A DNA stretch of 64,000 nucleotides from Polaribacter porphyrae (GTDB taxonomy: Bacteria; Bacteroidota; Bacteroidia; Flavobacteriales; Flavobacteriaceae). The position numbers were made by a program, and so were the translations under genes. This document shows, one piece after another, positions 36,574 through 45,717 of the stretch. Numbering within the stretch: position 1 is the stretch's first letter; each line of letters begins with the position of its first letter. A model generated the notes under the pieces. That model saw only the letters and a list, made by a program, of their open reading frames with translations, did no database searches and had not been told where the DNA came from. Location: the NCBI RefSeq assembly GCF_002954685.1, contig NZ_MSCN01000001.1, positions 2,488,937 through 2,552,936 of the forward strand. Reading direction: 5' to 3'.

Positions 36574-38646
36574 ATGAAAATAGCTTTCTTTTACCTTCTT
36601 TTGCCATTAACTGTCTTTTCGCAAACAGATGCAAATGTAAACTTTACAGCATCTTTGGGTAATGCAGATAAGCAACTATTTTTCTACCCAAATCAATACG
36701 CAAAAGACAATTACACTACTTTTTTGTGGACTTTTGGAGATGGTACAACAAGTACAGCTATAAATCCTATCCATACTTATGCAAATGCTGGTACATACAC
36801 TGTTTCATTAAAAGTAAACAACAACACTCCATTAGTTAAAACCAATGTTTTTACAGTCACAGAAACTGGTTTAAAAATAAAATATGTAAATGATATTATG
36901 TGGCCAAATGGAAGTGCACAAGACATTCACGCACCTTTTACTCACAGAAAAAAGAATTCTGGAGTGGTAAATGATTTTCATAGAGCGTTAGACATTAAAG
37001 GAGAATTAGGAGATAATATTTATGCAATAGCAGATGGTTATGTAGTAGATGTATATACAGCAGCAAGTGGTGCAAAAATTATCACAATGAAACACGAAAT
37101 GGATACACCTATGTTTTTTCACGGAACAGTTGTCAGTACTTATTATTCAAGATTTTTACATTTAGATCAACAATTGGTAACTGTAAACCCTAACCTATTA
37201 ATACAAAAAGGACATTTAATTGGCAAACTAGGTTCCAGTGGAACAGGAACTTATTATCACAATCATTTTGAAATTAATGTAGGTGCGCAACATAGAATAG
37301 GCTCATCACTTACCATTACTGCAGATCAACCAAATGCTAATAGTGTTTTTTTTACCAATCTAATAGATCCAAGTGTAAATCCGTATCTTTTTTTAAACAA
37401 CACTTCTAATGATAATAATTCTTTAAGATATTCTTTAAATGTTCAAAATGATAGACTAATAGTAACTATAAAATCTAACTTGTTAGAAGATGATTTTAAT
37501 GAAATTGCAATCAAATATAATTCAGGAACAACTAATGAAAAAGAATTAAAATTTAACTTAAATACTAGAGAAGGTTTGCCAAATTCAGGAAGTGGAACAA
37601 GTCGTTTTGATTTTTTTGGAGAAAAATCAAACACAGATTATAACACAAATGGATATAATAGTAATGCTGAAGATGTAGAAATTTTTGCACAAAACTATGG
37701 AAGAGATGAAAATGGGGATATAATTAATACTTCTGGTTTATATAGAATAAAGGATTACTATATAAGATTAGAATTTAAAAATTACCAAAGCTTTAATACA
37801 GCAGTAGGAGATTATATTGTAGTAAGAGATATTTTTGGAAACAAAGGTAAAAAAGAGCAGAACAAACTCGTTATTAATGAAATCAATTACCAAAGTGCAA
37901 CAACTTCTAATTTTGACTATAATAAAGATGGAGATGAAGATTTTAAAGACGACTTTATAGAAATTGTAAACTATTCCAATGAAACCATAAATCTTAACAA
38001 TTATAAAATTTATGACCAAGTTCGGTTTGATTTTGGGATGCCTAGATATACTTTTCCTAACATCAATTTAGCATCAGGTAAAGCACTATTGATTTTTACT
38101 TACATTTCTACACAAGAAATTGCAAACTATAAAAACAACAATCCAAATTTAGAAATACTCTCTGTAAAAAATAATGCTAGTGACGCCTCTACATTAAGTA
38201 TTTTTGATGAGGAAATTAAAGAAACTATGTATTTAACAGACAATAATAAAAACCTGATAGATTATGTTTCTACCAATAATTTTGGGAATATTGGGCAAGC
38301 AGATGATACATTTTCTTTAGTTAGAGAGCCAGAACTTACAGGAGGTTTTGTAAGAAAAGACGATGCAGCAACACCAGGTATTTTTGATGATACTAGATTA
38401 AGCACAATCAATTTTAAAAATAAATATAAACTTTCACTATATCCAAATCCTGCAAAAAACACACTATTTATATCCGATGATACAAGTAAAAGCTACATAA
38501 TATATAATTTTTTAGGTAAAAAAATAAAATCAGGATTCATTGAAAATAATAAAGTTGATGTAAGTAAACTTCAGGAAAATATCTATTTAATTCGAATTTT
38601 AAAAGAGGATAACACCTATTTTACTCAAAAAATTATTAAAGAATAG
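36574..38646 (+). CDS. Secreted PKD-M23 metallopeptidase with LTD and T9SS tail
   Basis: The 690-residue protein has a signal peptide (FSQ), a PKD domain (about 20-95; WTFGDGTTSTAINPIHTY) and an M23 domain with FHRALDIKG, RFLHLDQ and YYHNHFEIN ligands. After a beta-rich linker comes one LTD (LVINEINYQS ... KDGDEDFKDDFIE) and a T9SS tail (LYPNPAKNTLFISDD). The catalytic residues are complete. It is a paralogue of the proteins at 32078 and 38730 and lies 36 bp after ggt in the same direction. It is likely surface-bound and acting on peptide cross-links. Confidence 0.85.
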   Translation: MKIAFFYLLLPLTVFSQTDANVNFTASLGNADKQLFFYPNQYAKDNYTTFLWTFGDGTTSTAINPIHTYANAGTYTVSLKVNNNTPLVKTNVFTVTETGLKIKYVNDIMWPNGSAQDIHAPFTHRKKNSGVVNDFHRALDIKGELGDNIYAIADGYVVDVYTAASGAKIITMKHEMDTPMFFHGTVVSTYYSRFLHLDQQLVTVNPNLLIQKGHLIGKLGSSGTGTYYHNHFEINVGAQHRIGSSLTITADQPNANSVFFTNLIDPSVNPYLFLNNTSNDNNSLRYSLNVQNDRLIVTIKSNLLEDDFNEIAIKYNSGTTNEKELKFNLNTREGLPNSGSGTSRFDFFGEKSNTDYNTNGYNSNAEDVEIFAQNYGRDENGDIINTSGLYRIKDYYIRLEFKNYQSFNTAVGDYIVVRDIFGNKGKKEQNKLVINEINYQSATTSNFDYNKDGDEDFKDDFIEIVNYSNETINLNNYKIYDQVRFDFGMPRYTFPNINLASGKALLIFTYISTQEIANYKNNNPNLEILSVKNNASDASTLSIFDEEIKETMYLTDNNKNLIDYVSTNNFGNIGQADDTFSLVREPELTGGFVRKDDAATPGIFDDTRLSTINFKNKYKLSLYPNPAKNTLFISDDTSKSYIIYNFLGKKIKSGFIENNKVDVSKLQENIYLIRILKEDNTYFTQKIIKE

Positions 38647-38729
38647 TGTTTACAACATTAGACAAATAATGGTATAAAGTTTGTTTTTAGTAGAACACAA
38701 ACGTATTGCTTTTATTAATATTTTTAATT

Positions 38730-40472
38730 ATGACATCAAAAATTATCTCTTCACTCCTATTCTTTATAACAACTTCTTTAGTTGCTCAAGTAAATTTTAC
38801 TGCTTCAATAGGAAATGTAGATAAAGAAATTAAATTTCATATTGATAAATTTTCAGTAGAATTAAAACCTGAAACAACATTTTTATGGAGTTTTGGTGAT
38901 GGAGAAACATCCACAGAAAAAGAACCTATACATCAATATAAAACAACAGGAACCTACAAAGTTTGCTTACAAATTGATGACCAAAAAAACGTTTGTAAAG
39001 AAGATGTTTTTACAGTTACAGATACAGGTTTAAAAGTAAAATATGTAAATGATATTATTTGGCCAAGTGGAAGTATTTATGATGTTGATTCTCCTTTTTC
39101 CTTCAGAATAAAAGCCAATGAAGTTACTTACGATTTTCATAGAGCATTAGATATTGTTGGTAATATAGGTGATGATATAAAAGCTGTTGCAGATGGTGTT
39201 GTGCATAAAAGTTTTGGACACACTTTGGTGATTAAGCACAAAATGGATACTCCAATGTATTTTCACGGAAAAGTAACCGATATTTACTATTCTATGAGTT
39301 TGCATTTAAATGAAAGGTATGTAGATAAAGGAGATAAAATAAAACAAGGTGATGTTGTTGCTGCTTTAGGAAACACCAATAGTAGAAACTATCCTCATAA
39401 TCATTTTGAGATTAGAATAGGCTCTTATTACTCTAAAAGATACCTAGATAATAAAGATAGCGATTACAAATATGATAAAAACTCAAAGGATGAAAATGGA
39501 GAATTTATAGATCCACAGATTAATCCTTTGTTGTTTTTAGATAACGCAAAAAATGAAAATAATTCATTAGAATACTGGGCTATAAAAAAAGGCAATGACC
39601 TTTATGTAAGAGTTAGAGCAGATCATTTAGAAGATCATTTTAACGAGATTGTGTTGAAACACAATTCTGGCACTTCCAAAGAAAATACATTTAAATTGAA
39701 TTTTAATTCCAGAGATGGAATGCCATATTTAAAGAAGAAAAAATCTGGAGACAACTCTAATAGAGGCAATAATTACGATTTTGACTACAGAAATCCAGAA
39801 GATAATTTTGATATTTATCCTATAAAATTCAAGTATAGAAAAGGAAAAGATTTTGAAATTGTTTTCAAATTTGATGATATAGACTTTAATACTGAAAAAG
39901 GAGATTACATAGAAGTAAAAGATTTTTATGGTAATAAAGGTAGAAAAGGGTACAAAGGTTTAGTGATAAATGAAGTGAATTTTGCAAGTGGTAAAGGACA
40001 AGATTATAATTTTGATGGCAAAGTTGATGAAAATGATGATTTTATAGAAATTGTAAACAAATCTAAAAAGATTATAGACATCAGTGAATATAAAATTTAT
40101 AATGAAAAAAGTTTTAATAATGGAGATTTTAAGCGACCAATGTTTATGGTTCCAGATAATACAATATTATATCCAGGTCAAGTATATTTAATTTTTAAAG
40201 CCATTACCAAAGCTAAAATTTTGAAACATTACCCTCAAGACCTATTTTTAAAAACACAATCTGCAATAGCAATTTCTAGCGATTTAGATATTAATGAAAA
40301 AAATACAGAAAGTATTGTTTTAACCAATAAATTCAATGGTGTTTTAGATATTGTTTCTAATAAAGACATAAAGAAATCTAGTAACTATTCTTTGGAAAGA
40401 AGCCCAAATTTAACAGGAGATTTTAAGAATAAAAAGGAAAAAGCTACACCAGGTAAGTATATAATAGAGTGA
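38730..40472 (+). CDS. PKD-M23 metallopeptidase with LTD, lacking the T9SS tail
   Basis: The ATG at 38730 starts MTSKIISSLLFFITTSL, a normal signal peptide; the longer frame from a TTG at 38706 adds eight residues that spoil it. The 580-residue protein has a PKD domain (WSFGDGETSTEKEPIHQY) and an M23 domain (FHRALDIVG, SLHLNER, YPHNHFEIR). An LTD-like domain ends at GDFKNKKEKATPGKYIIE. It stops where its paralogues continue into the T9SS sorting region, so this copy may be periplasmic or released differently. The gene lies 83 bp after its neighbour, with no terminator seen between. Confidence 0.82.
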   Translation: MTSKIISSLLFFITTSLVAQVNFTASIGNVDKEIKFHIDKFSVELKPETTFLWSFGDGETSTEKEPIHQYKTTGTYKVCLQIDDQKNVCKEDVFTVTDTGLKVKYVNDIIWPSGSIYDVDSPFSFRIKANEVTYDFHRALDIVGNIGDDIKAVADGVVHKSFGHTLVIKHKMDTPMYFHGKVTDIYYSMSLHLNERYVDKGDKIKQGDVVAALGNTNSRNYPHNHFEIRIGSYYSKRYLDNKDSDYKYDKNSKDENGEFIDPQINPLLFLDNAKNENNSLEYWAIKKGNDLYVRVRADHLEDHFNEIVLKHNSGTSKENTFKLNFNSRDGMPYLKKKKSGDNSNRGNNYDFDYRNPEDNFDIYPIKFKYRKGKDFEIVFKFDDIDFNTEKGDYIEVKDFYGNKGRKGYKGLVINEVNFASGKGQDYNFDGKVDENDDFIEIVNKSKKIIDISEYKIYNEKSFNNGDFKRPMFMVPDNTILYPGQVYLIFKAITKAKILKHYPQDLFLKTQSAIAISSDLDINEKNTESIVLTNKFNGVLDIVSNKDIKKSSNYSLERSPNLTGDFKNKKEKATPGKYIIE

Positions 40473-40537
40473 TGTTTTTTTTAACTTAATCAATTCAGCT
40501 TTTTTCTTTTTTAGTTAGTCTAATTGTTAAAATTTAT

Positions 40538-40567
40538 TATATTTGGTAAACCAAACTGGTAAACCAA
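40538..40567 (+). promoter_or_regulatory. Tandem GntR-type operator overlapping the -7 box of the first PL6 gene
   Basis: TTGGTAAACCAA (40543-40554) and CTGGTAAACCAA (40556-40567) are two TTGGTNNACCAA palindromes with 13-bp spacing. A perfect -7 box TATATTTG (40538-40545) shares its last bases with the first palindrome, so a bound repressor would block polymerase. The ATG is only 6 bp further. Same arrangement at 54038, 58123 and 63188. Confidence 0.82.
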
Positions 40568-40573
40568 TTTTAA

Positions 40574-42958
40574 ATGAAAACTTTTACAACAATTCTGATA
40601 TTCTTTTCTTGTAGCTTAATTTACTCTCAAAATGTGTTTAAAGTATCAAACATAGACGAATATAATGATGTTATAAAAAAAGCAATTCCTGGAACTAAAA
40701 TAATCTTAAAAAATGGTATTTGGAGAGATGTAGAAATTAAGGCTTTTGGTGTAGGGAAAAAAGACAAACCTATCACTATAAAAGCTGAAACTCCTGGTAA
40801 AGTAATAATTACGGGTAATTCTAATCTGGTTATCTATGGACAACACATTGTAGTTACTGGTTTATGGTTTAAAGATGGGAGTCCTACTAAAAAATCTATA
40901 GTTTCTTTTAAAAAGAACTCTAAAGAATTTGCCTCTTACTGTAGATTTACTCATAATACAATATCATATTATAACCCAGATGATGATACAATAAATTCAC
41001 ATTGGGTAGATTTATGGGGTAAAAATAATAGGGTAGATCATAATAATTTTACTGGTAAAACAAATGATGGAACTACACTTGTTGTTTGGTTAAAAGGTGA
41101 TGAACATATTGAAAACAATCACAAAATAGATCACAATTTTTTTGGTAAAAGACCTGAATTGGGTAAAAATGGAGGAGAAACAATAAGAATAGGTACTAGC
41201 ACAAATTCAATGAAATCTTCAAAAACAATTGTAGAAAATAACACTTTTAAAAATTGTGATGGCGAAATTGAAATAATATCTAATAAATCTGCAGATAATA
41301 TTTTTAGGAATAATTTATTTTTAGCCAGTAAAGGAACTTTAACATTAAGGCACGGAAATAATGCTTTAGTTGAAAATAATGTTTTTATAGGGAATAATAT
41401 TGCAAAAACTGGAGGTATAAGGGTTATTAATGAAGGTCATATTATAAGGAATAACTTGTTAGTAGGATTAAAAGGTGATGGCTTTAGAGGACCAATTGTA
41501 GTTATGAATGGAGTTCCTAATTCTCCTTTAAACAGATATCTACAAGTTAAAAATGTAAATATTCAAAATAATACTATCATTAATTGTGGTGCAATTGAAT
41601 TTGGTGCAGGTAAAGATTCTGAACGTACACTACCAGCTGAAAATATGGTTTTTGCCAACAACTTAATAGCAAATACCAATGGAGGTAAAGTTGTTGAAAT
41701 ATCAGATGATATTTCTGGAATAAAATTTAAGAATAACATCGTAGATTCAGAAAATTTCTTTGATTCACAACAATTTAAAAAACAAAAAATTGATTGGAAA
41801 TTACTTCAGTCTTTTCCAATGCCTTCGTCAAAAAATAAATTTTTGATATCAGATTTCAAAAATGAAACAACTCCGTTAAAAGATATTAATGACAAAGAAC
41901 GAAACCCTTTTATTGTAGGTGCATTTAATTTTGATAATGTTAAATTTCCTAAAGCTCTATTAGTTAAAACTGGCCCTTATTGGAAACCAAAAATAGAAGA
42001 ACCAAAAAAAATTATCAAAGAAAAAATAATTACTGTAGAGCCAGGTACAGGAACATTAGCAAAAGCATTAAAAAAAGCATCTTCAAAAACAAAAATAATC
42101 TTGAAAGATGGTATTTATTTTATTGATAAAACAAAAAAAATAAAAGGAAATATATTAATAAAAGGAAGTAAAAATACTGTTATCAAAGCAAATAATAATC
42201 TTCCAAAATCATTAAATTATTTTTTTAGAGTACAAGAAAACTCAACTTTAAAATTAGAAAATATCATTTTTGATGGAGATAATGACACTAAAGTAAAATA
42301 TGCTATTGTTTCTCCAGATAAAAATAATGCAAACCTTTACAATTTGTTTATTAAAAATTGTGATTTTAAAAATTTCAATAACACTAATGGTGGTAGTATT
42401 TTTAAAGCTTATGTTGGTACATTAGCAGATACTATAAGTATAAAAAACTCAATTTTTTTAGACAGTTACAGAGGCTTAAATTTGTCTTATGAAAAAACTG
42501 GTTTTGGAAAATACAATGCCAAACATATTTTAATTGAAAATTCTATATTTAAAAATATTGACGAATTTGCTGTTAATTATACAAAAACTGATCCTTTAAT
42601 AAATGATAACAAGGGTAATTTAAAAATAACTAACAGTATTTTTAGTAAGGTTGGAAGCAAAGAAAAAGATAATGTTATAAAATTAAAATCAATACCTAAA
42701 GTAGAAATTATAAATTCTGTTTTTGAAAAAAGTTATGATTTGGCGTATTTTATAAAACTTAAAGGACAAACGAATATTATAAGAAATTGTTTAATCCATA
42801 ATAGTGGTCAATTAAAAATATCTGAAGGGGCAATTAGGGACAATGTTGTTTTTAAAAATCCAAAATGGGAAAATAAAGATAACTTTATACCAAGTAAAAA
42901 ATCTTATTTATTAAAAACGAATAACAAAATAAATACCATTGGTTTAATCAATTACTAA
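40574..42958 (+). CDS. PL6-family alginate lyase, secreted, two beta-helix domains
   Basis: The 794-residue protein has a cleavable signal peptide (LIYSQ). The N-terminal parallel beta-helix (about 20-450) matches PL6 alginate lyases. CDGEIEIISNKS contains the calcium-binding Glu231 and Glu233 and the catalytic Lys238; LTLRHGN contains the catalytic Arg259; NGGETIRIG precedes them. A second beta-helix (about 490-790) follows, as in two-domain AlyGC-type enzymes. PL6 enzymes cleave alginate by beta-elimination, often at MG or G blocks. It is transcribed away from the other alginate genes but has the same operator. Its stop overlaps the next, convergent gene by 15 bp. Confidence 0.92.
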   Translation: MKTFTTILIFFSCSLIYSQNVFKVSNIDEYNDVIKKAIPGTKIILKNGIWRDVEIKAFGVGKKDKPITIKAETPGKVIITGNSNLVIYGQHIVVTGLWFKDGSPTKKSIVSFKKNSKEFASYCRFTHNTISYYNPDDDTINSHWVDLWGKNNRVDHNNFTGKTNDGTTLVVWLKGDEHIENNHKIDHNFFGKRPELGKNGGETIRIGTSTNSMKSSKTIVENNTFKNCDGEIEIISNKSADNIFRNNLFLASKGTLTLRHGNNALVENNVFIGNNIAKTGGIRVINEGHIIRNNLLVGLKGDGFRGPIVVMNGVPNSPLNRYLQVKNVNIQNNTIINCGAIEFGAGKDSERTLPAENMVFANNLIANTNGGKVVEISDDISGIKFKNNIVDSENFFDSQQFKKQKIDWKLLQSFPMPSSKNKFLISDFKNETTPLKDINDKERNPFIVGAFNFDNVKFPKALLVKTGPYWKPKIEEPKKIIKEKIITVEPGTGTLAKALKKASSKTKIILKDGIYFIDKTKKIKGNILIKGSKNTVIKANNNLPKSLNYFFRVQENSTLKLENIIFDGDNDTKVKYAIVSPDKNNANLYNLFIKNCDFKNFNNTNGGSIFKAYVGTLADTISIKNSIFLDSYRGLNLSYEKTGFGKYNAKHILIENSIFKNIDEFAVNYTKTDPLINDNKGNLKITNSIFSKVGSKEKDNVIKLKSIPKVEIINSVFEKSYDLAYFIKLKGQTNIIRNCLIHNSGQLKISEGAIRDNVVFKNPKWENKDNFIPSKKSYLLKTNNKINTIGLINY

Positions 42959-44002
42959 TTTTTTAATAGCAATATTTTTTTTATTTTTTTGAAAAATAAC
43001 TTGATAGACTCCTAAAGTAAATTCAGAAATATCGATTATTTTAAGGTTGCTTTTTTGATGCAATACTTCTTGACCAAGATTATTATAAATTTTTAAAGAA
43101 GTATAAGAATCTGATATACCTTCTTTAATTTTTACTAAATTTTTAGATGGGTTTGGAAATAACTGAATTTTATCATCAAACATTTGCTCATTATTATTAG
43201 ATAATGTTGATAATTCTTCAATACTAAAGTTTGCAAATAAAACTTCTTCGTCTCTTAAATCAGAACTATTCTTTAAACTTCTATAAATACCCCATTTTGG
43301 CCTCACAAAATCTGCACCTGTTCTCCAATTTATGATTGAATTATTAGTGTAACTAAATAATTCAGTGTCATCACTAACTTTTTTAAGTACAATTTTATAT
43401 GTTCCATTAGTGCCATATTTAATAGTCTCAATTGCCTGTATCCAAACACCTTTTAATGGTGTTAAATCAGTCTGTTTTAAAGTTATTTGTGTATCTGTCT
43501 CTGCATATCTTAATTCAATTCTATCTGGGTTAGATTTTCTTAAAGTTAATGTGTACATAGGCATACTTGCCAAAGAGCCACCAACTGATTTTAATTGATG
43601 AATATGAGTAAAATTTGACGAAACCTGTAGGCCAATATCTAATTTAAATTTCCATTTATATTCAACAATTTCATTTTCAATACCCAATAAATTATCAGGA
43701 GATTTATCATAAGACTTAATTTCATTACGCTGTCTATCAAAATTTAAGCACCTGTCATTATCTGGTGTTGTATGCAATATAAAACGAAAAACATACACAT
43801 TTAAACTAGTATCAAAAATTTCATCTATATGTCTTCCAAAAATACTATGATTACAATCAGGAACTTCAACAGGGTTATATCCTGGAGCTAAAACTTGGGT
43901 AATTTCTTCATATGTATTTCCTTGTCCATTTGCATCCAATAAAACTTGACAAACACATAATTTGTAACTTAAAACTAAAATAATAATAGTAATTTTTTTC
44001 AT
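42944..44002 (-). CDS. Secreted jelly-roll protein, polysaccharide-lyase-like, with T9SS tail
   Basis: The 352-residue protein has a signal peptide (about 1-19), a beta-jelly-roll of about residues 25-260 and a T9SS tail (LFPNPSKNLVKIKEG ... KKLVID). Segments such as NFTHIHQLKSVGG, PMYTLTLRKSNPDRIELRY and RPKWGIYRSL resemble heparin-lyase-I-like proteins seen beside alginate genes. It could therefore be a uronan lyase or a binding protein; catalytic residues are not certain. Its start overlaps the stop of the EamA gene by 4 bp (ATGA), so the two are translationally coupled. No TTGGTNNACCAA operator precedes this pair. Confidence 0.6.
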   Translation of the reverse strand: MKKITIIILVLSYKLCVCQVLLDANGQGNTYEEITQVLAPGYNPVEVPDCNHSIFGRHIDEIFDTSLNVYVFRFILHTTPDNDRCLNFDRQRNEIKSYDKSPDNLLGIENEIVEYKWKFKLDIGLQVSSNFTHIHQLKSVGGSLASMPMYTLTLRKSNPDRIELRYAETDTQITLKQTDLTPLKGVWIQAIETIKYGTNGTYKIVLKKVSDDTELFSYTNNSIINWRTGADFVRPKWGIYRSLKNSSDLRDEEVLFANFSIEELSTLSNNNEQMFDDKIQLFPNPSKNLVKIKEGISDSYTSLKIYNNLGQEVLHQKSNLKIIDISEFTLGVYQVIFQKNKKNIAIKKLVID

Positions 44003-44847
44003 AGAGTATTATTTTTCTGTTTGATATAGATATTGAATATTAACCCAAGTAAAATTAATACAACCCCAAACAATGTTAATAAATTATAGATTTCTCCAAA
44101 CCAAAAAACACCTATAATTATTGAGAATATTACTTCTAAATATTTTAAGGGTGCTACAATGTTTGTTTCATTACTCTGGAAAGCTTTGGTCATGTATAGT
44201 TGACCTATAAAGCCTAAAATACCTAAACTTATTAATAATAAGAGCTCTAATATATTTGGTGTTTTCCAATAATTAATAGACATTATACCTCCAAAAAGTA
44301 ATGCCATTATCATAAAATAATTAATAATGACTAAAGGGTTTTCTTTATCTCCAAGTTTTCTAATAATTACGAATACTAATCCTTGAAAAAAAGCAGAAAT
44401 GATAATTAGTAATAAACCAAATGAATTAACAGCTTCACCAAATCCTTTAATAATTAAGACGCCTATAAAAGCTACAGTAAAAAATAACCATTGAATAGAT
44501 TTTACTTTTTCTTTGATAAAAATTAACGCTAAAATCGCAGCAAAAATAGGAGAGGTGTATCTTATTGATACTGCTGTACCAATGGCTAAATAGTTTAGAG
44601 ATAAAAAGAAACACGTAAGAGATATAACCCCGACTATACCCCTAAAAAAGAGAAGTTTTTTGTGAGTTCCTAAAAAAGAAATATTTTGTTTCATTAATAA
44701 TGGAATCGTAAAAAACAATGTACCTAAAGCTCTAAAAAAAATAATTTGATATGTATTAAACGATTGTAAATATTTTACAATTGCGTTCATAAACGCAAAG
44801 CAAATAATACTCAAAATCATAAATAAAATAGCTTTATTGATATTCAA
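43999..44847 (-). CDS. EamA/DMT-family inner-membrane transporter
   Basis: The 282-residue protein has about ten hydrophobic helices in two EamA repeats (FAFMNAIVKYL ... FRALGTLFF; second half QGLVFVIIRKLGD ... APLKYLEVIFSIIIGVFWFGE). It is a typical drug/metabolite transporter. It starts with TTG; the next in-frame Met would cut into the first helix. Its substrate is unknown. The coupling to the jelly-roll gene suggests use in uronate metabolism or its by-products, but that is only context. A terminator at 44867-44893 separates it from the SDR gene upstream. Confidence 0.8.
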   Translation of the reverse strand: MNINKAILFMILSIICFAFMNAIVKYLQSFNTYQIIFFRALGTLFFTIPLLMKQNISFLGTHKKLLFFRGIVGVISLTCFFLSLNYLAIGTAVSIRYTSPIFAAILALIFIKEKVKSIQWLFFTVAFIGVLIIKGFGEAVNSFGLLLIIISAFFQGLVFVIIRKLGDKENPLVIINYFMIMALLFGGIMSINYWKTPNILELLLLISLGILGFIGQLYMTKAFQSNETNIVAPLKYLEVIFSIIIGVFWFGEIYNLLTLFGVVLILLGLIFNIYIKQKNNTL

Positions 44848-44866
44848 AAAATTAAGTTTAAAAATT

Positions 44867-44893
44867 AAAAACCGTTTTGCATAAACAAAACGG
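44867..44893 (-). terminator. Intrinsic terminator after the SDR gene
   Basis: CCGTTTTG (44872-44879) and CAAAACGG (44886-44893) form an 8-bp stem with a 6-nt loop. On the - strand the hairpin is followed by TTTTTAATTTTT. It lies about 30 bp beyond the SDR stop codon and ends the regulator-MFS-SDR transcript. Confidence 0.8.
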
Positions 44894-44922
44894 CTTAACC
44901 TTACAATTCAAAATAATTAAAA

Positions 44923-45687
44923 TTATATACCTAAAGCTTGTCCACCACCAACTTGAATGGTTTCAGCAGTTAAAAAGGCAGCATCTTTACTTGCTAAAAA
45001 AGATACAACACCAGCTACATCTTCTGGTTTACCTAATCTACCAAGCATTATATTATTAGCCCAAGAAGCAAAAACTTCAGGTTTTGTAGATTTTATTTGA
45101 GCATGGAATGGAGTATCTATTGTACCAGGGGAAACTGCATTTACTCTAATTCCATATTCAGCTAAATCTTTTGCTAAAGCTCTGGTTATTGCATGCACGC
45201 CTGCTTTAGATGTACCATAAATTCCTGCACCTGGCCCACCTGCATTCCAACCTGCATTTGAGGTATAATTAATGATAGATGCATAATCGCTTTTCTTTAA
45301 AAAAGGGATTGCTGCTCTTGATGCAAAAAATGTAGAATCTAGATTTAATGCCATAACAAACCTATAAAATTCGGTTGTCATTTCTTCGAATCTAGATCTT
45401 CCTCCTAAACCACCAGCATTATTTACAAGAACATCAATTTTACCATATTTCTCTCCAATATAATTTATATTTGAAGTTACAGCAGTCTCATCAGTAACAT
45501 CAAAGCCATAATATTCTGCTGTAATACCTTCAGATTTTAGTTCATCTAATCTTTTTGCACCAGCTTCATCATCTATTCCATTTAAGATAACTGTATAACC
45601 CTCGTTACCTAATCTTTTTGCTACTTGAAAACCAATACCACCAGTTGCACCTGTGATTATTGCAATTCTTCCTTCATTTTTACTCAT
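44923..45687 (-). CDS. Short-chain dehydrogenase, probable DEH reductase of alginate catabolism
   Basis: The 254-residue SDR has the cofactor motif TGATGGIG (12-19), NNAGG, INYTSNAGW with the catalytic Ser, YGTSK with Tyr and Lys, and SPGTIDTPF. In alginate loci an SDR of this size reduces 4-deoxy-L-erythro-5-hexoseulose uronate (DEH) to 2-keto-3-deoxygluconate (KDG). It is cytoplasmic. It follows the MFS gene after 30 bp and feeds the KdgK-type kinase encoded at 59392. The reaction is inferred from context, since SDR sequences do not reveal substrate. Confidence 0.8.
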   Translation of the reverse strand: MSKNEGRIAIITGATGGIGFQVAKRLGNEGYTVILNGIDDEAGAKRLDELKSEGITAEYYGFDVTDETAVTSNINYIGEKYGKIDVLVNNAGGLGGRSRFEEMTTEFYRFVMALNLDSTFFASRAAIPFLKKSDYASIINYTSNAGWNAGGPGAGIYGTSKAGVHAITRALAKDLAEYGIRVNAVSPGTIDTPFHAQIKSTKPEVFASWANNIMLGRLGKPEDVAGVVSFLASKDAAFLTAETIQVGGGQALGI

Positions 45688-45717
45688 TATTATACTTTAT
45701 TTTTTAGTTATTTTATT

